From: Himantopus leucocephalus
Lineage: Eukaryota; Chordata; Aves; Charadriiformes; Recurvirostridae
Direction of reading: 5' to 3'
NCBI GenBank assembly: GCA_003993805.1
Contig: RSEF01000002.1
Coordinates: 8,385,829 to 8,449,828, forward strand
DNA length: 64,000 nucleotides
How positions within the stretch are numbered: position 1 is the first letter of the stretch; each line of letters begins with the position of its first letter. Positions 52,401 through 64,000 of this stretch are shown one piece after another. The translations under genes were made by a program, and so were the position numbers. The notes below the pieces were generated by a model. The model had not been told where the DNA came from. It saw only the letters and a program-made list of their open reading frames with translations, and did not search any database.

Positions 52401-55400
52401 ATGCCAGCTTGCCTGGGTGGAAACCTTAGAGAATCGAGAGCCAGAGGAACTGTGTGGAAGGGACAAAAAATGGAAGCAAAATATGTTCAGCTTCCCAGGA
52501 CTTTAATCTTTGAGTAGAGAAAGACACAGGTGCAACCAAATGATAGGCAGTAACTGAAATGTGCCAGAATACAAGGGTATGCTGCGCTCTACCATCTGTT
52601 ATATTAGTTACGATTCTCATTGCAGCATCCTTCAGGCCTTGCTCTTGCAAAGGATTTTGCCTGCCTACACACTTATCTTGTATGCCAGCCTCAAGCTTTA
52701 AATTGTCTTTAAACTTTAGGAAACATGAAAGTTTTTTGTCACTTTGGTCTTCTATATTGCAAATCACTTTGAGGTATCATATGGCTTGTGGGGAAGTATT
52801 TGGATGGTATGGAAACCTTCCAGATAAAATGGTTCTTGTAGGATGCCTGTTGTTGTTGCAGTCTTCCTTGTCTGTTTTGACCTGATGTCCCAAGTAAGTA
52901 CTGTAAATCTAAATTTCTAGTCACTGATATTTTTATTTGCTGTTGTCACCACAGTTGGATGCTCCTGCTTTGAATATGGGATTAATGGTGCCTAATTTTA
53001 GCAACTCAGAGGTTTAAGTACATAGTCTACACAACTCTGGGTTTCTCCTCCAGGCAGTGCATGGCAATAGGTTCCTTCAGACAAGGAGTTTAGTGAGTAA
53101 CATTGAAGGAAAGGACTTTGCATCTGGAAAGAAAAGGAAGTAGAAGCTTTGATTACAAAAAAAAGGGGAAAGTATGACTTGACTTCGATGTGGAAAGTGT
53201 CTGTTTTTTATTAACTAGCTCTTAGGGTAATAAATTTTGTGGTGTATTGGTTTCTTAGTTTTAGAATATGTTTTTCTTAAAAAGATGAAAAACAACTGAG
53301 GAGCTTTTTAAATATAATTTTGTTTTGACTTAGTCATACATATATTTTAAAGATATTATATCTTATTGAGACATAATTAAGTCATTATTACTGTGATGTG
53401 AATGCAAATGGAACTGCATTGAATAGAGTAGTTATTTGTATTATGTTGTGGGATCATGTATACAACCACGATTGAGTCCTTACTGTGTAAATAAGCTGGA
53501 TGGAGGTTAAAGCAATGACAAAAAAAACCCCTTTGTAGATTCTCTCTCCCCCAAGTTTCCTTATGACATCTGTAGTTTAATCTTTTCCTCTGCTAAATGA
53601 GAGTCTGGAAGAGCTGGTCTGACTTTTGTAGATGAAGTTGCAGAAGATGAAGCCCAGCCATGGAGTTATGTTTTTATTTGCATGCAAGCGGTTTGCATAT
53701 TATTTAAGGAGGAAAGTAAACTGTGCTAGACCTTTACTTTGCGTAGTGTATAGTGTACTTAGCATAGTCTCACGTAGCCAGCGACATCAGTGAAGTTTAA
53801 TGGGGATTAGTATGATCCAGCTTTGTAACTGAAATTTGGTGCTACCCTGTAAATCCCAATATAGTCATACATGTATAAAATGTGTCTGTTTATGGGAAGA
53901 AGCATTTATTTCGTTCATTTTTGTGTGGTAAAGATGTCTATAGTTCCTGGATGATCTTACATATGTGTATTATTAGGTTTTACTTGTAAATTTTGGTTGT
54001 GGAATAGTAATCTGCATTTTTGCCTTTGGAAGTAAAGCCTCTAGAGAAGTCATTGATGGAAATATGCAAAGTATTTCCCAGAAGCTATTTTTAATATGCT
54101 TTTCTCTTCATGAAATACATCTTAGCTTCATATTTACTTTTTGGCTTTTATTCGTGATTTCTGTCATTAATCCATATGAAAAGGATGGTAAACTTTGGAC
54201 TCCTGCAGTCCAAGACCTAATATCACTATGAGAAGGTCCATAGCTGTTGGAAGCTATTTGGTACAACTTCCTATTCCCTTTTGGAGGCTGCCATCTTGTG
54301 TTCTGAAGTCAAAATTTGTATTACCATTATCTCTCTCACTTGCCACTGTAGTTATGAAAATGGCTTTTAAATTGTGAACACAGTTGCGGATAAATGCTGC
54401 AGTATTTACCCTAATGTGTAGATAGATATACTCACATATAGTCATTCTTTTGTCTTAAAAAAGTGATCCTAAATAATCTCTGAAGGATGTTTACTCTGAA
54501 ACCCATTGCTGGTCATTGAGAAGACAACTGATATGAAGAGCTTTGCAGCAGCTGGTTGGATTTCACACTGGAAGATCATTTTCTTGTAGATTTTTCTTGT
54601 AATGTTCTTACTTGGACCTAAGTTAAGAGTGAGGTACGCAGGATTTGATATTAAAGAACACATTTTTGGCTACCTCTTCCAACTTGCTCCATGACATTGT
54701 CTTCAAAAATATTTAAATTAAAAGTAAAAATTCAAATCAGATTCAAATTTCATTAAGGTTCTTCTATTCTATTTTATTGTTTTACTCTTCCTTCTAGTTT
54801 TAGGCTAATTTTGTCTTCTGCAATATCTTCTAGTGTGAAAAGTTGAATAAGCAAGTGCAATTGTTATCTCATGTTTACTAGCAGGATCAAATCAGGATCT
54901 TTCAGAGCTTTGGGAGTCAGGGTGGACCCACGGTGAGCCCCCAAATGTAAGAATGCAGTAGATTTGTATCTTCTGCCATTTAGTGGTAAAGGTGACAATC
55001 AATCTTCTTTAATTTATGGCATGAAAAGAGTAACATTCACAACATAGGGAAAATGGTTAGGGTAGTTTTCAGTATCTCATATACAGAAAAATGAATGCTG
55101 GAGCTGGACTTTTGAAAGTTGACGTGAACAGTGAGGTTTTGGTTTTTTGCCGACATCAGAATTGATTGGCATTGTGCCTTCTTTATAATAGTTGTGTATT
55201 TTCCCAATCTCTTTACGAAGTGAGTTAAGCAGAACTTTGCTGAAATATCTACTGCCTGTCTTTCTGAAATGAAATTCAAAGTGATATTTGGAAATTCACT
55301 TCAAAGTGATGTTTTCCCTACCCGTCAAGATGTAATGACTCTGAATTATTTTTGATTCATGTATGAGGAAAAAAAGAAAGTATATGTGATACAGTCAGTG

Positions 55401-57966
55401 AAGAGGTGTTGCAATTGTTCTTGATTCATCCGTGCTCACGATACAGTTATAATTTTAACATAGCTGCTTCAGTGTATGATGTACTCTTATGACGCTTTGC
55501 TTATTATATAAAGCCTTTCATGTTTATTTTTAGCAGAAATTTACACTGGGATGAACATAAAAACATATTTAGTACTATGCTCTGTATTCTCAATCATTAA
55601 ATAAATTAAACCCGCTTGAAGCAATCAACGGCAGGTAACAGAAAAGCAAGGCATTTCAATTGTGAAACCATTAGGAAGCATGTGAGACTGCTCGAATGCA
55701 AATTTAAACCAATCACCAAATTATGAATAAAACATAACTAAAAAGCAGTTAGAAAAGATACTGTTTCTGGGGCTACTATATAGACTCTACAGTTACTTTT
55801 TGGGTAATCTGTGCAATTGCTAAGGTTCACTGAAGGAAAGAAGGACAAAACAGTTCACGGTGCCAATTTGTGTACATCCATAATCCAGCTAAGCAAAACA
55901 GAATTTTTGGAAAAAGTCAAGTAAAATGCACTATAATTTATTAACCAAAAAAAAAAAAAAATAAACAGGGGAATGAACATGCTACGTGGTTTGTGTTCTA
56001 GAAATGACTCCACCATCGAAGGTTTGCCTGTTCATATGTAGCTGCAGATCCCGAAAGGCCAGCTGAAATCGAGGATGTGTTTGTTTATCCAAACATAGCA
56101 CTTTCAAGCCCAGTTAGATAAGAAAACTAGGGCTTGCAGTGCTGAAAAATCAGTAGCTTGTCAATGCTGCTGTGTAAAATGAAGACACAACTGTAGATAC
56201 AAGCATAGAACAGGTTGAAAACTGGTACTTTCCTACCACACCATCAAATACTGCTGTATGTGTTAAAGGTGCAAATCTGTTATCATCAAAAGTACCAGCA
56301 ACAACAAAAAGTCCCCAGGCTTGCTGTTACGCTGGCGGTCTTAGCAGATGGAAGAAAATTGCAATCATGTATCACTCTTAAAGACAATGCTAAAGGAGAA
56401 GCTGCCACACAAGGTGTCATCTTCAGATGTCTGGGGAAGGGATGGATGACATTGTAATTAATTTAAGACTACTGTTGGGCTGCTTCAAATTGGTTTAGTT
56501 CTCTCCTTATTAAAGGAGAGAGCAGTGCTTGGTGCTTTCCAAGGATGAAACAAGAGGAAACGAGTAGTAGTCTGGAAAAATAAAAGCTGCTCTAGAGGCT
56601 ATTGGCTTCCATTAATTCCGTTTGGATAAATCCAGAAATGGATTTTCTGCTGGGAAAAAGATTCTTACTACCAGCTGAACATATCTAGCAAGTCTGTCAC
56701 TACATGACTGGAAATGTGTTACATTACAAATACTGCAGAAAGGACTGGACCAGGGGTATGGTTAACATTTTTCTCAAGTTCAGTAGTAGAAACAGCACTT
56801 TCAGTTCTTTGGATTAGCTAAAATACAAGAATTGTTCAACTGGCTGAACTCGCTGAATCCTTATCCTTGTTCAAAACCTAGAAAAAGGCTATTCTTTGTT
56901 CTTATCATTATTCTGAAACTAATATAAGTTCTTTCTTTCAGTGAGCAGCGTTTTTTTCTCAGTCAAAGCAGAGATCTTGTCTGCAATATCAGTTACTACT
57001 TCATCTTTTTTCTTTCAATAGGAAAGAGATATAGCAATTTTAATGTGAAAAGTCTTCAGTTTCATAGGTAGAGAACAAGGGAAAATGTAGAAACTAAGCC
57101 AAATTCAGGCTATTACTTGATGCAGCAGGAAAAAGAGGTGTGTCTCGACTGTTGTTTCAACATATATGCTAAAATTACCTGGCCTAATAAAAAGAGTAGA
57201 GTTCACGATTTCAGTGAGGATCAAAAGCATCAAGATGCTGTCTTGTAATATTCCTTTCCTAGGGGGAAAAACATGTCTAAAATCTCCCATAGGATCTGCG
57301 ATTAAGACTTTCTCTCCTCAGCTTGCTACACCAAAAAGATTTGAGTATGACCCAGTAATCTTTGGTTTAAAAAGCACAGCTGTGCTTACTTTTTCTGAAC
57401 TTCAGAAATTCAGAAATTTCCCACAGACTTCTTTCCCAAATTTCCCCCGCTGTGGTACATCAGGTTGCTCTGGTAGGAGCAAAAGGAGAGGGATGGAGAC
57501 ACAAGCTGCAGCATCCTGGAGTCTCCCTGTGACAGTGCTGTAAGCAAGCAGAAGTGTGCGGTAAGTAAATAGATGGGTAACACATGTGCAACCGTTTCTG
57601 CTCATTCTCTTGCTAATCCTGTGACTGCAGGAATAACATCCACACACGGAGCTATGGGACCAGAGAAGGCCAATGTCCCATGTAAGCAAGGTCTTCTTTT
57701 AGGCTGCATGTTGCCTTAGTTCAATTATTTATCAAGTGACTATCTCCAAGTTACTCTGCATCTCTTGAATACCTGTTAGTGGTAGTAAACAGCTTGAAAA
57801 GAAAATAAAATACCTCCTGAGATGACTTTCTGCCTGAGAGCAAGAAGCGCTCTTTGATGCCAGTGCACTGCTGGTTTGTTCTCCGTTGCATCCTGCTTTC
57901 CTTTGCATTGTCTACAGACAGCACCTCCCTTGAACAGCAGGCCTGAAGATTTGTCTGATGGAGCTT

Positions 57967-58461
57967 TCCATCTGTGGTCAGGGCAACCTGTGGTATCAAC
58001 ACAGGCTGAGGGATGAAGGAATTGAGAGCAGCCCTGCGGAGAAGGACTTGAGGGTACCGGTGGACGAAAAGCTGGACATGAGCCAACAGCGTGCACTCAC
58101 AGCCCAGAAAGCAAACCATATCCTGGGCTGCGTGGCCAGCAGGTCGAGGGAGGTGATTCTGACCCTCTGCTCCGCTCCTGTGAAAGCCCACCTGGGTACT
58201 GTGTCCAGCTCTGAGGCCTCAAACATAAGAAGGACATGGACCTGTTGGAGCAGGTCCAGAGGAGNNNNNNNNNNNNNNNNNNNNNNNNNNNNNNNNNNNN
58301 NNNNNNNNNNNNNNNNNNNNNNNNNNNNNNNNNNNNNNNNNNNNNNNNNNNNNNNNNNNNNNNNATCTAGTTGAAGATGTCCCTGCTTGTTGCAGGGGAG
58401 GTTGGACCAGATGGTCTTTAAGGGTCCCTTCCAACCCAAACTATTGTATGATTCTATGATT
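57967..58461 (+). mobile_element. CR1 LINE 3' part, plus orientation, cut by an assembly gap
   Basis: From about 57967 the sequence follows the C-terminal part of the CR1 reverse transcriptase: in frame it reads [20 protein letters not shown], then [20 protein letters not shown] and [10 protein letters not shown]. Two lesions are visible: the few residues normally between LGC and VASRS are missing, and near 58195 a two-base loss at 'cacctgggtactgtg' shifts the frame, so the copy is dead. After the gap (58265-58364) it resumes with 'gaggttggaccagatggtc' and the terminal 'ccttccaacccaaactattg', ending in TATGATTCTATGATT. Sequence closeness to the common avian CR1 pattern suggests a relatively young insertion. 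Confidence 0.92.
58265..58364. other. Assembly gap of exactly 100 N inside a CR1
   Basis: Exactly 100 N. The CR1 sequence left of the gap stops at the 'gagcaggtccagaggag' position and resumes right of it near the 3' end, so the missing part is CR1 sequence that I would expect to be a few hundred bases, not 100. Confidence 0.97.
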
Positions 58462-61400
58462 ACTTGCATGGGAGTGCATCACACTGTAATTTTGCCGTAA
58501 GACTGGCACAAAGGGATGTCCCACCTGCCACAAACTGACTGATAATGCAGTTTAAAAGTTCAACTGATTCTTTTTTTCCAGCAAGGCATAAACTACAACT
58601 ATTTTTTGTAGCTTTTAAGAGATTTTAATGTGGAAATGAGTAGCCCTAAAACTACTCATAATTTAGACAGTGTTTTAGGCTTTTCACAACGTTGTGTAAG
58701 CTTCTGCCAGTGAGACCCTGCCTGTAATTGGCACTTGTTCTGCAAAGGCAACAGAACGCGGGCAGCAGAGGATTCAGCTGGTTATAGGCTTTCACCAGCA
58801 TCTTGGGAATTTGCAAAGCCAGTGAAATTATCAGGTGTTCTTTCTGCCATCCTGTGGCAGTACTGATATACTGCAAAGGGCCGATCTTGCCAAGTTTTGC
58901 TTAATCACTGGCTGTAGAGGGATGCTGGGATGGTAACCGACCATGCTCCGATCCTTGTTTTGAATGGAGTTGTTGTTATTCCTGGTGTATAGCCTTATGG
59001 CGCGTGTACTCAAAGGTGTGATACGAACAATATGGATTTTCTTTCCCCCTGTATATGCAATTTCGCATACACTGCAGCTAGCTGCAGTTGGTTTTTTGTT
59101 AGAAAGCAAACAACGATGTTTATTGTGCTTCCTGTGAGAAAAATGCAAAAGGAATTTCTTCTGAATACCGCTCTTTGGATAATTACATATTCTTGACATG
59201 TTTCTGAAATCAAAATGAGTTATATCAACTATTAATGTTAAAATTAAAAAAAAAAAACCACCCTGGTTGCTACTTAACACACTTAGAAGTAATTTATCTT
59301 TAACTTTTACTTTGAAAAGAATCATTTTAATGGAATTTCTGGAAAGAAATTCTCTTTGGTTTTGTATTCTCAGATAAGCCAGCAATATTGTTATTACAAT
59401 GTTTTTGTCTTTCTGCCCTGGAATGGCTTATTTCTATAAATAAACTTCATGACAGCTAGATAAAATTTGAATTTTTAATGAAATTTAGCACATAATGACA
59501 ATACGCCTTAAATTAGAACTTGAATTTCTTAACACCTCTGTGGAATAAACCCCAAACATATATAATGAAAACATGAAATGCAGATGACTTTGTTCCTCAA
59601 TTACTGTTTTCTTAAACACATTTCTATGAGTTGAAATTGTACGAGTGGAAGAGCCTGAGGCAGGGAGAAAGTGTTTGCGTCAGGGACTACTAATGTCAAT
59701 TGGACTAGATTAGTGAACTATTGGAATGCAAAAAATCTAATGTCCATCTTTAAAAACTAATTTTAACTTTTTTAAAAGCTGAAAATTATACCTCTGTTTA
59801 TGGATAATAGTGTTTTGTTCTGTGGCTATGCATGTACTTTGGTGCTCTCCTAGGAGAAGCGTTCACCTCTCCGGAGGAGAGGGAGATGTTGTGCACACTA
59901 AATATTAAAACAGATTTATGACATAAACTTGGAGAGGTCATTCCATGTTCTTTGGCACAGAGACTCTGCGACACTTACGGCTCATGGATGGCACATGGAT
60001 GCCACTCCAGGAGTTCACGTACTGCAGGTTGATCTGGTTTTGCATGGGATGGACAGGTCTTCATTCTGGTGTACTCAGCACAACCATTTCTGTTTGTTCC
60101 ATGTGTGGCCTGCTGAATGCCTTTGGTTTTCCAAGTCTTTTTATGTCCTTTGGATTACATAATTTCTAAATGCAAAATTTATCTGGAAATATTTTTCCAG
60201 CCCATCAGAAATGTTAAACTTTTAAATCTTGTTAACCACCTTACTATTTACTGTAGAGGCATGATGAAATTATAGTGACAGGACAATTTTGAATGAAGGC
60301 AAATTCTGGGTATATAATAGGAGCAGTAAAACACAAACAAACCAAAACTGTGGCTGAATTCATCCCTTCATTCTGTATGCCTTATATTTAGATATTTGTA
60401 TTTTGACATATCCGTGTCTTAACTGGGAATTTGAGCCTTTATTTTCTAAAATTCACTATAAATTGAACTAAATAATTTAGGAATGTTGTAGTCTTTGAGG
60501 CCTGGGCACCTATAAAGCTTTGTACCTTAGTATATTCATCCTGTTTGTTTGAACTAAGTCACAAGTAATTTTATATTTGGTGGACACAAATGATATGTCT
60601 ATTTTCAGCAAGGTCATTCAGAAAAAAATCTGAAAGAGTGAATTGTCTGGTTTATGAAAACCATGACCTTTTCATAGCTTAAATATGTATATATGTGCAT
60701 TGGGCTTTATGTAACAGTGTATATTGTACAGCAGAGGGAGTATTTTGTCAGGAATCGAGAAGGCTATTTGTCACTGCGTCACTGAGTACTTGGCAGATCA
60801 CCAGCTTTAGCAAGATATACTATAGCTTTTTATGAGAAACAGTCAGGCACTAGCATGTTAAACGCTGTATACCAAGTGCAGAGGTTGGATGGGATAAGCT
60901 TTGTGTTACCTTTCCTTTTGTCAGCTTATACAGAATAGATATCAGTATTTCTGAAAATTGAGTGGACAATGTATATGCACGTTAAAGATTAAATGTTCAG
61001 TTGCTCTCAGTATTTCTCATTTCTATAAGCTGGGATTTTTAAATTTTCTTTATGAATTAATTACTTTTGAACAAAAGTTCTCCTCTTTCTGTTCCCTAAA
61101 TCAGTATTTCCCAAGGTCAAAGTTTTTATGCTCTTTATGACTTTTATGCCTGTGTGTGTAAATTTGCAGTAGTTCAGTACCTTGTGGACTGTATGTCATT
61201 TGCCACTCTGCTGCTGCAGTTAAAATGCTGTATTTTGGGCATTGGTAGAGGTTCTAAACTGTGCAATGAGAGAAGATGTGGGCAATGCTCTGAATGTTCT
61301 TCATTAACCATTTTCTTAACCATTCATGGTTAAAAAAAATTAAAAAAAGGTTTACAATGGACAGGTTGAACAGCAGGAAGAAGTGGGACCAAATCAGTCC

Positions 61401-62307
61401 CTATATTCTTGTGACTTATTTTATTACCATGTTGCCCAGGATTTCAAATTTTGGAGCAGTATCTTTTGTACAAGGTAGGTATTAAATAAAACACTGAAAG
61501 AACCCTTTGCTTATGCTATTACGGAAGAGGTGTTAATTTACAGCCTAGTAACCACAAAGGTAAATTGACTTTAAATTGCGGATGTCTTTCACCCTGTCCC
61601 TGTTCTCCCCTCATCAAAACTGATTGTTTAATTCTATTGGAATTCTAGGGAACAAGCTGTCATCACAGCTCTGTTTCTTTTTTTTTTTCCCCCCTCCATT
61701 TTCATTAGAAGATATTATTTGTACTTTCAAATCTTTATACTGGTAGCCACTGACAGTTAGAAAAGAAAGTGGATACAGTATGCTAATGGCTTAAAATGTT
61801 AGCTCACATTTCTGTTATTTCCCATTTCCTATTAGAGTTTCTTTTGAAAACTAGATTTATTGTTACCTGGCATCACAACAGGAACTGGACAAAAACACTG
61901 CCCTTAACGGAAGGCTCTTGGCAATTCAGTCATATCACAGAAGCGTGTGTCAGCAACGCAGGGCTCAAATCCTGGCGGAGTTTATTAAGTCTTCATTCTT
62001 GTACGTTAGGCTGCTTGTTAGAGATGTGTTGAAACAAGATGCTTTCAGTTCTGTGGTGATGTGAAAGACCTCACCTTGTCTTTTTATTTCAAAGTTTGGG
62101 GTTTTTTTCATAAGAAGGTAGAGGAATCAAAGATGCAAAGAAAACTTCTCCACTGAATAGATAGGAAGCTTCCTGGCTGCCTTACGCAAGACAATTTTGT
62201 TGACTGCTCGATGTATATTTTATGTAAAAGCACTGGTTTTCCTTTTATACTGAACGTCAGACAATTCCTTTTTCCTTCTCCGATGCAGACTACTCCGTTG
62301 CCTGGTA

Positions 62308-62353
62308 GAACTGACCTGATGCACAAGGTTGAATTGACCTGATGCACAAGTCT
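62308..62353. repeat. 23-bp tandem duplication
   Basis: Two adjacent copies: the first starts GAACTGACCTGATGCACAAG at 62308, the second GAATTGACCTGATGCACAAG at 62331. They differ at the fourth base and in the last two or three bases, so the duplication is recent compared with the surrounding intron. Confidence 0.85.
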
Positions 62354-63009
62354 CGCCTGCAACTGCACCCAGAGCTGGGCCCTAGCGTGCTTCCAGGGCA
62401 GCTGGCCCCGGTCCCAGCTCACTGGTTGCTTCTAGTTTGGGCTCTGTAAAGCCCCTCGTTGACACAGATTTGCTATCAGCTTTCGCATCTGAAACAACAA
62501 AGGCAAACTCTTCTGAGCCTCGAAACTTGCGGTAAGACGTCCCAAGGCTGCTCAGTTAACTGTGCTCAATACTCCATTGCGGTACAGGAACTCTGATTTA
62601 CACTTTAACGGTTTGGGACCTGCCTTGCCAACAGAATAAGAAACCTATTGTTTTGCACTAGCTTTTACTCTTTAAGAAAAACAGCAGAAGTCTTGGCCTT
62701 TTCTGTAGCCTTTACTTACCCTTTTTCGTTTCTGAGGGTTTATTGACTGTGGCATGTGTCTAGTGAGATGATTGTAGCCACCCTGGACTCCAGTCCTGGG
62801 GTATTTGTTCCCCTCAGTCCAACTTTTCTCTCTAGCACAACTGTTGGTCTAGTGGTGGAATTTCCCATTTAAAAGATGATCTCAGTGCACAGACATGTTA
62901 ATCCTTCATTTTGATGTCCTTGATAGATGAAGCGAGACAGTGCAGTGCATCATGCCGATATCTCAGAATAATACATCCATTTCTCATGATTTTGTTTACA
63001 ACTTTGAAT

Positions 63010-63230
63010 ACAGCGTGGGGCAGAGATCCCTGAGCTACTGCTGAATAATCTAGCTCCAGAACCCAGAAGCCGCAGAGCGATATCAGTATGGTGCTGTACT
63101 GGGAATAATTAGCCTTGCTTGAGAGACAGGCCTAATTAGCCCATGCACAATGTTGCTCTAACGAGGTTATATTCTCTCTGAGACCTCAGCTAATATCCCT
63201 GCATGGTGCTGTATAAATGTGCTAGTTTGG
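63010..63230. promoter_or_regulatory. Candidate conserved non-coding element with paired homeodomain motifs
   Basis: TAATTAGCC occurs twice in the same direction, at 63106-63114 and 63133-63141, 27 bp apart start to start (close to 2.5 helical turns). The block is compositionally even, lacks poly-A/T runs and has no repeat character, unlike much of the intron around it. TAATTA is the core recognised by many homeodomain factors. That this is an enhancer is inference only. Confidence 0.3.
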
Positions 63231-64000
63231 CTTGCTCTGACATGGTGTTGCATCGTACTGGGTAAATATGCATTTGAAAGGGTAAATGGGGGTCCAGAAA
63301 GAACTTTTTCCCTTCTTTTTTTTTTATTTATCATTTGCGAGGGTATTGTATGTATCTGTGGGGTACTATTCTGTCATCCTTGCTTACTTGGAGCATCCTG
63401 TTGAAATCAGCGGAGCCCCTTGCTTATAATTCACTCAGAAAAGAGCTGTGTCATTCAAGATCTTACAGTTTTAGATTTAAGAAAATGTTACTTCTCATAG
63501 AAGTATTTATAAAAATGGCTAGCTTATAATCATGCAAGTTGTCAGCTCTGTATTAACGTGCCTCAGTGGCAGCAACAGACTTTAATTTTCTTTGTAAATT
63601 CTGTCAAAATGTTAGACAGATGTGGTTTAGCCAATTAAGAAACTCGGTTAATTTTTCTTGTGCCAAGTTGAAAAGTATTGCTGCTGACCGAGTCTCAGTG
63701 CAGCATATCTTTCATCATTGTTTTCAGTTTTTAGTCCTGTGGAGTCATCCTGTTCTCCATAACTTTCTGGCACAGACTTGTAGAAATTATGTCTGCTTAA
63801 GTGCCTATTGGTAACGGGATTAATTTGTGCTTCCTTTTCAGGATTGTTGAGGCTGATTCGGTTTCAACTTTGGTTTTGTGAATTTTTTCCCCTCTGTTGC
63901 TAATACACGTGTCTTAAAATATTTAAAACCAGTCCTGAAGCATGTGAAATGAAGCGTCCTGAAAGATTTGATAGCCCAAGTAATCCCCAGATATTTCCAT

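Larger units (their letters stand above)
34932..64000 (+). other. PTPRN2: PTPRN2 intron 2, 5' portion (continues past the window)
   Basis: After the donor no further exon was found in 29 kb. Exon 3 should begin with a codon completion giving Asp, then Gly-x-Phe-Gly-x-Cys-Gln in this family, and no acceptor followed by such coding sequence was seen on the + strand. The stretch holds two gap-broken CR1 copies, a degenerate CR1-like relic, a long L3-like relic, poly-A tracts and candidate non-coding regulatory blocks, all listed separately. The rest is plain AT-rich intron. Confidence 0.72.

Noticed and set aside
57958..58469. Open frames of 138 and 157 codons crossing the N run
   Set aside because: They span an assembly gap of unknown length and consist of CR1 sequence in sense or antisense, so the frames are not real.
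34932..64000. PTPRN2 exon 3 or the intronic miR-153 hairpin
   Set aside because: No acceptor followed by the expected Asp-Gly-x-Phe-Gly-x-Cys-Gln coding sequence was found, nor the miR-153 mature sequence, which is in a late intron of this gene in mammals.
1..64000. CRISPR arrays, operons, prokaryotic promoters, tRNA or rRNA genes
   Set aside because: No regularly spaced repeats, no dense coding, no cloverleaf with conserved T-loop GTTCRANNC was recognised, and the sequence is vertebrate intron.

Overview
This is vertebrate nuclear DNA, almost certainly from a bird. It is AT-rich, has no compact gene layout, and its recognisable interspersed repeats are CR1-type LINEs with the typical avian 3' end (CACAGAATC-type tail and the ATTCTATGATT-like repeat). 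Repeat density is low. There are two 100-N assembly gaps and three isolated Ns. I see no sign of bacterial or viral coding organisation. The listed species cannot be determined from this alone.

One real coding segment can be supported: a 51-nt internal exon on the + strand at 34881-34931. It has a good acceptor, a perfect donor and phase 1/1 boundaries. Its peptide, CLFEDDLCKSFEICVN followed by a split codon, fits the N-terminal cysteine-rich start of the mature luminal region (RESP18 homology domain) of PTPRN2 (phogrin, IA-2beta), a receptor-type protein tyrosine phosphatase family member of dense-core secretory granules. On this reading 1-34880 is the 3' part of intron 1 and 34932-64000 is the 5' part of intron 2. 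Both run beyond the window, which fits the very long 5' introns of this gene in other vertebrates. Exon 1 (signal peptide, CpG-rich) and exon 3 are not visible.

Region by region: 1-10 kb is intron with a GC-richer block at 225-720 and a TTTTA microsatellite. A CR1 in minus orientation lies at 10183-10785. An old L3/CR1 3' end lies near 15.84 kb, a (TAA)10 array at 19.2 kb, and probable deep amniote repeat relics at 23.6 and 28.3 kb. A G-rich quadruplex candidate sits at 31.56 kb. The PTPRN2 exon follows at 34.9 kb, and a polypurine plus 43-A tract begins about 90 nt after its donor. In intron 2 there is a CR1 broken by a gap at 40.2 kb, a long L3-like antisense relic at about 44.2-45.1 kb, a degenerate CR1-like relic at 51.4-52.4 kb and a younger CR1 broken by a gap at 58.0-58.5 kb. 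At 63.0-63.2 kb there is a block with two TAATTAGCC motifs that looks like a candidate conserved non-coding element.

The many 60-180 codon open frames look like chance frames in AT-rich intron or are frames inside repeats. I found no novel biological system here. The most useful observations concern the exon, the sequence next to it, the assembly gaps and the candidate regulatory or ancient repeat blocks.
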